Part shown: piece after piece, positions 6,067 to 13,543 of the stretch
Position numbering within the stretch: position 1 is the first letter of the stretch
How the letters are laid out: each line of letters opens with the position of its first letter
Assembly: GCA_013821525.1 (NCBI GenBank)
Contig: JACDGR010000021.1
Location: forward strand, 1 to 17,962
DNA from: Actinomycetota bacterium
Lineage (GTDB): Bacteria > Actinomycetota > Thermoleophilia > Gaiellales > Gaiellaceae
Length of the DNA: 17,962 bases
Reading direction: 5' to 3'
Position numbers and translations under genes: made by a program
Notes under the pieces: generated by a model
Seen by the model: only the letters and a program-made list of their open reading frames with translations
Told to the model about the DNA's origin: nothing
Database searches by the model: none

Positions 6067-8273
6067 GCGAGCAGCGCAACGACGGATTCGATCAGCTCCG
6101 CGTTCTGGAACGGCTTGCGCAGGAAGGCAGTGCTCTCGTTCTCGAGCTCCGACTCGGCGAGCACATCGTCGGTGTAGCCGGACATGTAGAGCACGCGCTG
6201 GGTGGGGCGCAGCGCACGGATCGCGCGCGCGAGCTCCAGGCCGCTGAGTCCCGGCATGACGACGTCGGTGAGCAGCAGGTCGAAGGGCGGGCTCTCCTCG
6301 ACGATGCCGAGCGCTTCGGTACCCGACGCTGCAACAGCGACCTCGAACCCGGCGTTCTCGAGCACCTCCCGTGCGAGCGTTCGCACGATCTCGCGGTCCT
6401 CAGTGACGAGGATCCTGGCAGTCGGGGGCTGCCCGGCCGGGGCCGCCTCCGCCTGCTCGGCTGCGCCGCCGACATCCGCCACGCTCGGCAGAACGATCTC
6501 GACGATCGTCCCCTCGCCCGGGTTGGAGTCGAGCAGGAGCGAGCCTCCGAGCCCGTCGACGACGCCGTAGGCGACGGCCAGGCCGAGCCCGGTGCCCTCG
6601 CCTTCCGGCTTCGTCGTGAAGAATGGCTCGACCGCGCGTGCGAGCGTGGCCTCGTCCATCCCCGTGCCGGTGTCGCGAACGAGGATCGTTGCGGAATCGC
6701 CGTTGCCGGCTGTCTGAAGGGTCATCGTTCCGCCTTCCGGCATTGCGTCGCGCGCGTTCAGCGCCAGGTTGAGGACGACCTGCTTCAGCTGCGCCGGATC
6801 TGCCTCGACCCAAGGCACGTCGGCGCCGAGCCGAACGTCGAGGCGGATGTCAGCGCGCACGAGGCGCTCGAGGAAGTCGGCGGCTTCGCGGACGATCACG
6901 TTCGGGTCGACGAGCGTTCGCTCGAGGACGTGTCGTCGGCTGAAGGTCAGCAGGCGGGCCGTGAGGCTCGCTGCCTCGGCGGAAGCGGCCTTGATCCCGT
7001 CGAGGCACCGCGTGAGTGCCGGGTCGCCGGCGGCGCGGCTCGATGCGAGCTCTGCGTAGCCGCCGATGCCGGTCAGGAGGTTGTTGAAGTCGTGTGCGAT
7101 CCCACCCGCGAATTGGCCGAGCGCTTCCATCTTCTGACCCTGCAAGACCTGGCTCTCGAGGCGCTTGCGCTCCGTGATGTCCAGGAGAAATCCACGCGCG
7201 AACGCCTCCCCGCCCTCGCGCTCCGTGACGATCGAGCTGTGGTCGCGCACCCAGACGTAATGGCCGTCGCGGTGGCGCATCCGGTACTCCGACTCGAACG
7301 GGTCGTAGGTTTCATTCGCGGTCTTCACCTGGCCCATCACGCGGCTCCGGTCGTCGGGATGGAGCAGTTCTTCGAAGAGGCGCGGGTCCGCCACCCAGTC
7401 CTCCGCCGGCCACCCGAGCAGCTCGCGGATCTGTGGGCTCGTGTAGATGTTCGTCGCGTGGTCGTCGACGCGGTCGATATACGTGACGAGCGGTAGCGAC
7501 TCGACGAGTCCCTGGTAGCGTCGCTGCGCTTCGTCCCGCTCCGACTGAGCACGCAGCCGCTCGCTGATGTCAGCGTAGAGGACGAGAGCTCCCGAATCCA
7601 AGCGCAACGGTGTCGAGAAGAGAGCGAGCTCGAGTTGCGTTCCGTCGCGCGCGAGGCGCGAGACCTCGACGGCATGCAACGGCGCACCGTTCACCAGCCG
7701 GTGGAAGAGCTCGTCCGATGCCGCACGTTCACCGACCGGGACGATCGGGTTGGGTTTTCCGACGACCTCCTCCGAGCTCCAACCGAAGAGGCGCTCGGCG
7801 GTTGCGTTCCAGGTGACGACCCGGGCTTCGGCGTCGAAGGCGATCGTTGCGAGCGGGATCTGGTCGAGCGCCCCGGCGAGTTGAGCCCGCTCGGCGGCGA
7901 TCGCGGCTTCCTCACGCAACCGCTTGGCAGAGAACCCGGCGAAGCAGAAGGCGAGGAGTGCGAGCAGCGGGATCTCGATCAGCTCGTCCGCGTCGAGCAC
8001 CCCGGATCCGTGGAGGCGGACGAGCATCAGGCCGGCGACCAGTGAGATCACCGCCGCGCGCGATGCCGTTGCGAGCGCGCCCGGCCTCAGATACGCCCGA
8101 ACGGGCACGCAGATGTACGCCAGGTGGAGCCACAGGGTGACGTCCCGGGTCACCCACAGCGAGATCAAGAGGCCCGCGAGCACGAGGTCGATCACGAGGC
8201 CGCCTCGCGCAGTCAGCCGGTGCCGCAGATCGTTCACCTGAGAGGGATCGGCAGCCGCCGGGTCTGACGGCAT
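6003..8273 (-). CDS. Membrane-bound hybrid histidine kinase (4 TM, PAS-PAS, HisKA-HATPase, REC)
   Basis: A 756-residue sensor. Four hydrophobic segments (about 26-42, 47-60, 72-88, 100-116) with almost no extracytoplasmic loop suggest sensing within or near the membrane. PAS 1 spans about 130-240 (WNATAERLFGWS). PAS/PAC 2 spans about 250-372 (YTSPQIRELLGW, LHPDDR, EYRMRHRDGHYVWV, FLLDITERK). The dimerisation domain has the phospho-acceptor His394 in GGIAHDFNNLLTG. The ATPase domain has the N box (502-510), DTGTGMD (534-540), FFTTK (551-555) and GEGTGLGLA (558-566). A C-terminal receiver has the acidic pair E625/D626, phospho-acceptor Asp670, Ser698 and Lys720, so it looks active. The linker between them (600-618) is Ala/Gly/Pro-rich. 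No DNA-binding regulator or Hpt protein is adjacent, so its output partner lies elsewhere. Start ATG 8273 is divergent from mrp. Confidence 0.93.
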   Translation of the reverse strand: MPSDPAAADPSQVNDLRHRLTARGGLVIDLVLAGLLISLWVTRDVTLWLHLAYICVPVRAYLRPGALATASRAAVISLVAGLMLVRLHGSGVLDADELIEIPLLALLAFCFAGFSAKRLREEAAIAAERAQLAGALDQIPLATIAFDAEARVVTWNATAERLFGWSSEEVVGKPNPIVPVGERAASDELFHRLVNGAPLHAVEVSRLARDGTQLELALFSTPLRLDSGALVLYADISERLRAQSERDEAQRRYQGLVESLPLVTYIDRVDDHATNIYTSPQIRELLGWPAEDWVADPRLFEELLHPDDRSRVMGQVKTANETYDPFESEYRMRHRDGHYVWVRDHSSIVTEREGGEAFARGFLLDITERKRLESQVLQGQKMEALGQFAGGIAHDFNNLLTGIGGYAELASSRAAGDPALTRCLDGIKAASAEAASLTARLLTFSRRHVLERTLVDPNVIVREAADFLERLVRADIRLDVRLGADVPWVEADPAQLKQVVLNLALNARDAMPEGGTMTLQTAGNGDSATILVRDTGTGMDEATLARAVEPFFTTKPEGEGTGLGLAVAYGVVDGLGGSLLLDSNPGEGTIVEIVLPSVADVGGAAEQAEAAPAGQPPTARILVTEDREIVRTLAREVLENAGFEVAVAASGTEALGIVEESPPFDLLLTDVVMPGLSGLELARAIRALRPTQRVLYMSGYTDDVLAESELENESTAFLRKPFQNAELIESVVALLAQPWAAAALSNAPNVSSAPAG

Positions 8274-8305
8274 CCCCGAAACGGCGCAGGCGGCTCACCC
8301 TCCGC

Positions 8306-8311
8306 TACGCT
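8306..8311 (+). promoter_or_regulatory. Candidate -10 box (TACGCT) for the mrp operon, leaderless
   Basis: TACGCT fits TANNNT and ends 6 bases before the GTG at 8318, the same geometry as at 3468-3480. The divergent spacer to the kinase gene is only 44 bp (8274-8317), so the two promoters must be close or overlapping. No Shine-Dalgarno sequence is seen before the GTG. Confidence 0.38.
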
Positions 8312-8317
8312 CGGAAC

Positions 8318-9379
8318 GTGCCCACGCAAGACGAGGTGATGGCCGCACTCGGCATGGTCATCGACCCCGAGCTCCGGCGCCCGGTAACAGAGCTCGACAT
8401 GGTGCGTGGGATCGAGATCGCCGGATCCGACGTCGTCGTGACGATCGCGCTGACCGTGGTCGGGTGCCCGCTCCGCTCGAGCTTCGAGGATCAGGTGCAG
8501 CAACACGTCGCCTCGCTGCCCGGCGTGCGGTCGGTCGGCCTGCGGTTCGACGTGATGACTCCCGATGAGCGCGCTGCGCTCACCACCAAGCTTCGCGGCG
8601 GCGCCGAGGTACGGGGTGTGCAGCTCCCCGCAAAGACGCGTGTGCTCGCCATCGCCTCCGGGAAAGGTGGGGTCGGGAAGTCGACGCTGACGGTGAACAT
8701 CGCAGCGGCGCTGGCAGCACTCGGTCACGAGGTGGGGATCCTCGATGCCGATATCTATGGGCACTCGATCCCGCACATGCTCGGCATCCGGCGTAAGCCG
8801 GTGGTCGTCGACAAGATGATCGTCCCGCCGGTCGCGCACGATCTGAAGCTGATGTCGATCGGGTTCTTCCTCGACGACAACGAGCCCGTCATGTGGCGTG
8901 GGCCGATGCTGCACCGTGCGTTCGAGCAGTTCCTGCAGGACGTGCACTGGGGAGACATCGACGTCCTCGTCGTCGACATGCCGCCCGGTACCGGCGACGT
9001 TTCGATCTCGCTCGGGCAGCTGCTCCCGCGCGCGGAGACCGTCGTCGTCACGACGCCGCAGCCGCTCGCCCAGGAAGTTGCGTCGCGCGCGGCGACGATG
9101 GCGCAGAAGACCGGGCTTCGCGTCGCCGGCGTGATCGAGAACATGACGTCGGAGGTCTTCGGCTCCGGCGGCGGCGAGCTGCTCGCAACGGAGCTCGGCG
9201 TGCCCTTCCTCGGCAGCGTGCCGCTCGACGCCGCTCTCCGCGAGGCAGGCGATGCGGGCGAGCCCCTCGTCGTGCGCGACCCGGGCTGCGAGGCGGCGCA
9301 GACGGTGACCGAGATCGCCCGTCAACTGGACGAGGCGCGAGTCGGAAAGTTCACACGCACGCTTCCGCTCGTCTCGTGA
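8318..9379 (+). CDS. mrp: Mrp/ApbC (NBP35-type) Fe-S carrier P-loop ATPase
   Basis: A 353-residue protein. The N-terminal 85 residues are a MIP18/DUF59 domain (IDPELRRPVTELDMV, 15-29; TVVGCPLRSSFEDQV, 46-60, with Cys50). The ATPase domain has the deviant Walker A GKGGVGKS (115-122), ILDADIYGHSIPHMLG (141-156), MWRGPMLHRAFEQFL (192-206) and VVDMPPGTGD (218-227). Family members bind and deliver Fe-S clusters to apoproteins. In many homologues a CxxC follows the VIENM motif and bridges a cluster between subunits. Here VIENM (272-276) runs directly into TSEVFGSGGGELL with no Cys, which I recall as common in actinobacterial members. It is the first gene of an operon and its stop overlaps the HAD gene start (GTGA). 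Cytoplasmic. Divergent from the hybrid kinase. Confidence 0.93.
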   Translation: MPTQDEVMAALGMVIDPELRRPVTELDMVRGIEIAGSDVVVTIALTVVGCPLRSSFEDQVQQHVASLPGVRSVGLRFDVMTPDERAALTTKLRGGAEVRGVQLPAKTRVLAIASGKGGVGKSTLTVNIAAALAALGHEVGILDADIYGHSIPHMLGIRRKPVVVDKMIVPPVAHDLKLMSIGFFLDDNEPVMWRGPMLHRAFEQFLQDVHWGDIDVLVVDMPPGTGDVSISLGQLLPRAETVVVTTPQPLAQEVASRAATMAQKTGLRVAGVIENMTSEVFGSGGGELLATELGVPFLGSVPLDAALREAGDAGEPLVVRDPGCEAAQTVTEIARQLDEARVGKFTRTLPLVS

Positions 9380-10053
9380 CGGTGCAGGCAGCCGCGTTCT
9401 TCGATCTCGATCGCACCCTCATCCAGCGCTCCTCCGTGCTGGCGCTCGCGCCGTCCTTTCGCGCCCGCGGCCTGATCACACGTCTCGATCTCGCCAAGTC
9501 GGCGCTCTGGCAGCTGCTGTTCGCGGCCCGCGGCGCGAGCGCTGAACGCGTCCGCGCCGTATCCGAGGAAGGCATGAGGATCCTCGACGGGTTCTCCGTC
9601 GGGGAGCTGCAGGCGCTGGTCGGCGATGCGATGGAGCCCGTGCTCAGGCCGCTCGTCTATGCGGAGCCGCTCCGCCTGGTGCAGCACCACCGTGAGCGCG
9701 GGGAGAAGGTGTACATCGTCTCCGCAACCCTGCAGGAGATCGTCGATCACATCGCGGACGACCTCGGCTTCGACGGCGCGATCGGCTCCACCTGCGAGAT
9801 CGTCGACGGGGTCTACACCGGCCGGTCGCTGCGTGCCGCTCACGGCGAAGGCAAGGCCCAGGCCCTACGCGAGCTCGCCGCCGCTGATCACCTGGACCTC
9901 GCCGCGTCCACGGCCTACTCGGACTCCTACAGCGACATGCCGTTCCTCGAGGCCGTTGGTCACCCGATTGCGGTCAACCCCGACCGGCGACTTCGTCGCA
10001 TCGCGCGCTCTCGCGGCTGGCCGACGATCAGGTTCACAGACCGTGCGGCCTGA
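9376..10053 (+). CDS. HAD-IB family phosphatase (SerB-like)
   Basis: A 225-residue protein starting at the GTG that overlaps the mrp stop. HAD motif I is FFDLDRTL with Asp10 (nucleophile) and Asp12. Motif II is IVSAT with Ser116. Motif III is the Lys in GEGKAQAL (Lys160), and motif IV is YSDSYSDMPFLEAV with Asp183 and Asp187. The helical insertion after motif I (about 20-100) and the spacing put it in subfamily IB, the group of SerB and related phosphatases of small phosphorylated metabolites or lipids. Actinobacterial members of this type are often annotated only as HAD-IB hydrolases, so the substrate is open. The product has no membrane segment. The downstream dehydrogenase-like gene starts within its last 11 bases. 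Confidence 0.9.
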   Translation: MTVQAAAFFDLDRTLIQRSSVLALAPSFRARGLITRLDLAKSALWQLLFAARGASAERVRAVSEEGMRILDGFSVGELQALVGDAMEPVLRPLVYAEPLRLVQHHRERGEKVYIVSATLQEIVDHIADDLGFDGAIGSTCEIVDGVYTGRSLRAAHGEGKAQALRELAAADHLDLAASTAYSDSYSDMPFLEAVGHPIAVNPDRRLRRIARSRGWPTIRFTDRAA

Positions 10054-10798
10054 CGAAGCACGGCCGCGGCTGGCCGCACTCGGTTTCCGTGCGGCCGACG
10101 TCGAGACGCTGGCCGGTCATTTTCTCGACGCGGAGCGCCGGGGTCAGAAGGGACACGGGCTATCGCGTATCGAGTGGCTCGAGACGTGGGACGACCTTCC
10201 GACCGCCGCTTTCCCCCGGCGAGAGCTTGCGACCGACGGGTACGAGCTCTGGGACGGCGACGGAGCTCTCGGTTATCTGACCCTGGCCGCAGTCGCCGCT
10301 GCGCAGATCGAGGTGCCACCGGAGCATGCACGCGTCGTCGTCTGCACGCGGACGTTCCCGACGGGTGCGCTCGGCTACTGGGCGCGGCAGCTGGCCGGCG
10401 CAGGTCTCGTGGCGCTGATCACCGCGACCTCGCCGAGGCGTCTTGCCTCGCCGCAGGGCGGGCCGGAGCTCGCAGGCACGAACCCGATCGCGATCGCGGT
10501 TCCCTCGAGCGACGGTCGGCCGATCGTCGCAGACGTCTCGATGGGTGCCGTCACCTACGGCGCTGTGCTCGCCGGCGAGGCGTCTCGCGAGGAGCTCGTG
10601 CCGTTCGGCGGTGAGCTCGCGCACAAGTCCTTCGCACTCGCCGTCGGCCTGCACCTGATCGTCGACGCCCTGACACCGCACGATGGTTTCGGAGCGGTGC
10701 TCGTTGTCGCGCGACCCGAGGCCGATCCCGTGCCGGGGCTGCGAGCGCTCGCGGCCGGCGTGCGCCTGCCCGGCGACAGCCACTCGCAGCGCTCTTAG
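10043..10798 (+). CDS. Short Ldh2-family (malate/L-lactate dehydrogenase-like) protein
   Basis: A 251-residue protein from GTG 10043, overlapping the HAD gene by 11 bp. Visible family features are GHGLSRIEWLETW (37-49; normally SHGxxRLP, His38 in the catalytic position), LGYLTLAAVAAA (76-87), GYWARQLAGAGLVALITA (111-128), the family-defining GGPELAGTNPIAIAVP (139-154), IVADVSM (161-167) and GGELAHKSFALAVGLHLIVD (189-208). Typical members (AllD, YiaK, ComC) have 330-360 residues, so about 90 are missing. The family block xNSNHFGAAGYY appears here as CTRTFPTGALGYW (101-113), without its His. These enzymes use NAD(P)H to reduce 2-oxoacids. Loss of conserved pieces makes activity uncertain. The frame runs clean to its own stop, with no sign of a frameshift. 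Start may differ slightly. Confidence 0.75.
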   Translation: MRPDEARPRLAALGFRAADVETLAGHFLDAERRGQKGHGLSRIEWLETWDDLPTAAFPRRELATDGYELWDGDGALGYLTLAAVAAAQIEVPPEHARVVVCTRTFPTGALGYWARQLAGAGLVALITATSPRRLASPQGGPELAGTNPIAIAVPSSDGRPIVADVSMGAVTYGAVLAGEASREELVPFGGELAHKSFALAVGLHLIVDALTPHDGFGAVLVVARPEADPVPGLRALAAGVRLPGDSHSQRS

Positions 10799-10832
10799 GC
10801 GGCGCTCAGGCACCCGTGCTCTGATCACAGAC

Positions 10833-11426
10833 GTGATTCGGAGAATGTTCAGCGGAGGGAGCAGCGGCAACGCGCAGCTGACATCGATCGCGGCCAGCGT
10901 CCTCCTGGTGCTCCTCGCAGCAGAGGGAGCGACGCTCCTCGATCTGCGCTCGCTGTTGACGGTGCATGCGTTTGTCGGCGTCCTGCTGATCCCGCCGGTC
11001 GCGCTGAAGCTCTCGAGCACCGGTTGGCGCATGTTTCGCTACTACCGCCGGGCCGAGGAGTACGTCCTGCATGGCCCGCCGCACCTCGCCCTGCGGGTGC
11101 TCATCGCACCGGTGCTGATCGTGTCCACGATCGCTCTGTTCGGAACAGGGATCGCGCTGCTCGCTCTCGGCCGCACGCAGGGAGCGGTCGTGACGCTTCA
11201 CCAGGCGAGCTTCATCGTGTGGGTCGGGTCGATCGGGGTGCACGTGCTCGCGCACCTCGTCGCCTTCGTCCGCGCGCTCGTCCTGCGCGCTCCGGGTCTT
11301 GGCGTGCGGCTCGCCTGCGCGGGCACGGCAGTCTGTCTGGGGCTGGTCGCGGCGACGCTGACCTTCCCGGCTGCCGACCACCTGCAGGACTCCGCGACGT
11401 CACACGTCGTCTTCTACGACCACTAG
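10833..11426 (+). CDS. Five-helix membrane protein with cytochrome-b-like histidines
   Basis: A protein of 197 residues from GTG 10833 (or 193 from ATG 10845). Hydrophobic segments lie at about 15-36, 41-60, 86-112, 122-149 and 158-178. Histidines sit in or at the ends of helices: His45 (TVHAFVG), His123 (LHQASFIVW), His137 and His141 (GVHVLAHL). This resembles the four-helix b-type cytochrome modules that precede molybdopterin oxidoreductase domains in some actinobacteria, and also ferric reductase-like proteins. No catalytic domain is attached here and no molybdopterin gene follows, so a haem role is inferred only from histidine spacing. It begins 34 bp after the dehydrogenase-like gene and may belong to that operon. 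It ends 7 bp from the convergent cupin gene. Confidence 0.7.
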   Translation: MIRRMFSGGSSGNAQLTSIAASVLLVLLAAEGATLLDLRSLLTVHAFVGVLLIPPVALKLSSTGWRMFRYYRRAEEYVLHGPPHLALRVLIAPVLIVSTIALFGTGIALLALGRTQGAVVTLHQASFIVWVGSIGVHVLAHLVAFVRALVLRAPGLGVRLACAGTAVCLGLVAATLTFPAADHLQDSATSHVVFYDH

Positions 11427-11433
11427 GGCCCCC

Positions 11434-12057
11434 TCACGCAGGGAACCCGGGCTCGCTGCGAATCGCTGCGAAGTCCGAGTCGGCGTGCGCGTGCGCGGCC
11501 CACTTGGGGTCGAGCTCGACCGAACGCTTCAGGTGCAGCAACGCGTCGACGTGCTTGCCGCCGCGCGCTTCCATGCACGCGAGGTTGTAGAGGAGCGCAG
11601 GATGATCGGGCTGCTCGACGAGCGCTTCCTCGTGCAGACGAATCGCCTCGTCCCAGCGTTCACGGCGTGCGGCGGGCACCGCGGCGAACATCGCCTCCCA
11701 GGCCGAGACCCGATGCGGCTCGCCGGGCTTGCCGCCGAGTGCGAGCACGACCGTGTCGTCGGTGAGCGCGACCGCCCCTCGTCTCAGCGACGGGTCGCGC
11801 ACGAAAACGAGCTGGCCGGGCTCCAGCTCGTGCTCGTTCCCGTCGACCGTGAAGAGCGCCCGCCCCCGCAGCACGAGGTAGATCTCCTCGTGCTCGTTGC
11901 TCAGCTCGGTGTGCTCCTCGACGACGGGGCCGCCCGCGGCGGTGGCGGAGTAGGCGTTGACGCCGAAGGCGCGGATGCCGAAATGCCGTCGGACAGGGCG
12001 CCAGACGAAACCGTCCGGCAGCTCGATGCTGTCGAGCTCGTCGACGTGCGCGATCAC
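11434..12057 (-). CDS. Cupin-TPR protein A
   Basis: A 207-residue cytoplasmic protein. Residues about 15-112 are a cupin barrel: VEEHTELSNEHEEIYLVLRG (46-65) supplies candidate metal ligands (His49, His56, Glu57 or Glu58), then ALFTVDG, the LEPGQLVFVRDP turn and TVVLALGGKPGE. Residues about 120-207 form two tetratricopeptide-like helical hairpins (AIRLHEEALVEQPDHPALLY, NLACMEARGGKHVDALLHLK), ending in DFAAIRSEPGF. It is a clear paralogue of the gene just upstream. Its GTG start overlaps that gene's stop (GTGA at 12057-12054). It is the last of five genes in the operon. Cupins of this kind may be enzymes or ligand sensors; the substrate is not apparent. No signal peptide. Confidence 0.85.
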   Translation of the reverse strand: MIAHVDELDSIELPDGFVWRPVRRHFGIRAFGVNAYSATAAGGPVVEEHTELSNEHEEIYLVLRGRALFTVDGNEHELEPGQLVFVRDPSLRRGAVALTDDTVVLALGGKPGEPHRVSAWEAMFAAVPAARRERWDEAIRLHEEALVEQPDHPALLYNLACMEARGGKHVDALLHLKRSVELDPKWAAHAHADSDFAAIRSEPGFPA

Positions 12058-12704
12058 GCGACGATCTCAGCGAAGAGAGGATCGTCACGAAGCGCGTCGA
12101 GATCCGTGTCGTCGGCGGCGTAGCGCCTCGTCTCGCGCCTGTCCAGCTCGGCCGCGCGGCGCAGGTGCGCGAGCGCTGCGTCGGGCTCGCCCGCAAGCGC
12201 CTCGAAGCACGCTGCGTTGAACGGACCCTGCCAGGCATCGGGCTCGCGGTCGAGCGCCGCCTGCATCGCGACGCGCCCGGCGTCGGCGTCTCCCGCGCGG
12301 AGCTCGGCGTAGGCGACGTAGAAGTCCTCCCAGGCTGAGGGCGTGAACGCCTCTCCCTCCTTCGCGCCGACGGCCAGGATCGTCGTCTCAGGCTCGGCGG
12401 CCGTCGCTTCGCGGAACGTGTCGGGAGGTGCGTGCACGAGCATCCCAGCAGGCGCATCGAAGGTCGCATCGCCGAGTGAGAAGCGCGCCGTTCCCCGCAG
12501 GACGACGTACAGCTCCTCGGTCCCGCTCGCCTCGCGATGCGGCTCGATCACGTGGTCGCCGGGCTGTTCGCCCACCCACACGTTGGCTCCGAACGGCCTG
12601 AACCCGAGTCGCCGGCGCAGCGGTCGGAGGATCTGCGATCCCGCCGTGGTCGGGAGGCGGTCGAGGTCGTCGATCGAGAGGATCTCGTAGCCGGGCTCGC
12701 TCAC
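12054..12704 (-). CDS. Cupin-TPR protein B
   Basis: A 216-residue protein. The cupin part (about 20-115) has RPLRRRLGFRPFGANVWVG, IEPHREASGTEELYVVLRG (53-71, candidate ligands His56, Glu63, Glu64), FDAPAGMLVHAPPDTFRE and TTILAVGAKEGE. The C-terminal part (about 124-216) has helical repeats (WEDFYVAYAELRAGDADAG, FNAACFEALAGEPDAALAHL) and ends in TDLDALRDDPLFAEIV, a common TPR tail. It aligns over its full length with protein A, including the SAWE link between the domains, so the pair arose by tandem duplication. An open frame continues far upstream, but that part is shadow of the DUF1028 gene. The GTG at 12704 overlaps the DUF1028 stop (GTGA) and gives a natural start (MSEPGYEIL). Confidence 0.85.
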   Translation of the reverse strand: MSEPGYEILSIDDLDRLPTTAGSQILRPLRRRLGFRPFGANVWVGEQPGDHVIEPHREASGTEELYVVLRGTARFSLGDATFDAPAGMLVHAPPDTFREATAAEPETTILAVGAKEGEAFTPSAWEDFYVAYAELRAGDADAGRVAMQAALDREPDAWQGPFNAACFEALAGEPDAALAHLRRAAELDRRETRRYAADDTDLDALRDDPLFAEIVA

Positions 12705-13543
12705 CGGGCGCGCAGCTCCCCGAGCACCACGGGGTCGATCTGCTCGACCCCGTCGATGCGCTCCTCGAGATTCTCGGTGCCGGCCCACGCGGGAAAGGCC
12801 GCCAGGAGTGGCCCCTCGTAGCCGAGCCGGCCGAGCCGTTCCTGGAGCTCGGCGCCCAACGCCTCGTCGACGACGACCCAGTCCTCGCGCGGTGTCTTCC
12901 CGAAGAGCAGGTCGTGCATGCGGTACAGCCGGGCCAGCTCGGTCACCGGTTGGGCGTGGTCGTCGACGCGCAGGTCGACCAGCAGGTCGCTGAGGCCCGC
13001 GTACCCGCCCGCGCGCTCGACGACGAGTAGCGCGGCGGACTGTTGCCCGCGTCGATCCCCGCCGGCCGCCTGGGCTGCCGCGAGACATTCGAGCAGACGC
13101 TCGGCGAGGGCGCGTCCTGCGCTCGCCACAAATGTCGTTGCGAGCGCTGCGACCGTCTCGTCGCCGACGAGGATGTTCCCCTGGGCGGCGAAGCACGGCC
13201 CGGTCAGCCCGCCCGCCCAGCTGAAGCATTCGCTGCCGGTGAACGACGCGCTGCCGCCGCGGCCGTCGACGACGCCGAGCTGCCTGTGGTCGCGGCCCTC
13301 GTCGGCTGCCGTGCGTGTGGCGACCACCTCCTCGGCGCTCGAGCCGCTGCGGAGCAGCGCAAGCCCTTCTGGCCCGTAGCGCGGATTGGCATAGGCCTGC
13401 GTTGCGATCGCGCCCACGCCCGGCTCGGCCCACGGGACGACCGACCCGACCGCGAGGAACTTCGACTGCGTGACGACGCCCCATTGCCCCGCCTTCAGAT
13501 CGCAGCCTGCGATCGAGTACGTGGCAACGACCGGATCAGCCAT
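12701..13543 (-). CDS. DUF1028 (Ntn-hydrolase-like) protein
   Basis: A 280-residue protein. Family marks are YSIAGCD near the N-terminus, SKFLAVGSVVPWAEPGVGAI, ATQAYANPRYGPEGL, RQLGVVDGRG, FTGSECFSWAGG, QGNILVGDET and the LRVDDHAQPVTELARL segment (191-206). DUF1028 proteins are usually 220-300 residues and have an Ntn-hydrolase-like fold, implying amide-bond or related hydrolysis. I know of no fixed substrate. Residues after about 215 (FGKTPREDWVVVDEALGAEL) are a common C-terminal extension in the family that looks like a peptidoglycan-binding-like tail; I give that no weight. ATG 13543 overlaps the stop of the 88-residue gene by 8 bp, and its own stop overlaps cupin-TPR B, so it is translationally coupled on both sides. 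Confidence 0.88.
   Translation of the reverse strand: MADPVVATYSIAGCDLKAGQWGVVTQSKFLAVGSVVPWAEPGVGAIATQAYANPRYGPEGLALLRSGSSAEEVVATRTAADEGRDHRQLGVVDGRGGSASFTGSECFSWAGGLTGPCFAAQGNILVGDETVAALATTFVASAGRALAERLLECLAAAQAAGGDRRGQQSAALLVVERAGGYAGLSDLLVDLRVDDHAQPVTELARLYRMHDLLFGKTPREDWVVVDEALGAELQERLGRLGYEGPLLAAFPAWAGTENLEERIDGVEQIDPVVLGELRAR

Noticed and set aside
8234..9325. Minus-strand open frame of 363 codons opposite mrp
   Set aside because: Composition (His, Arg, Asp rich, low complexity) is that of an antisense shadow; mrp on the other strand has full family motifs.
12705..13484. Upstream extension of the cupin-TPR B frame
   Set aside because: It lies out of frame inside the DUF1028 gene and reads as Arg-rich nonsense; the GTG at 12704 gives the homologous start.
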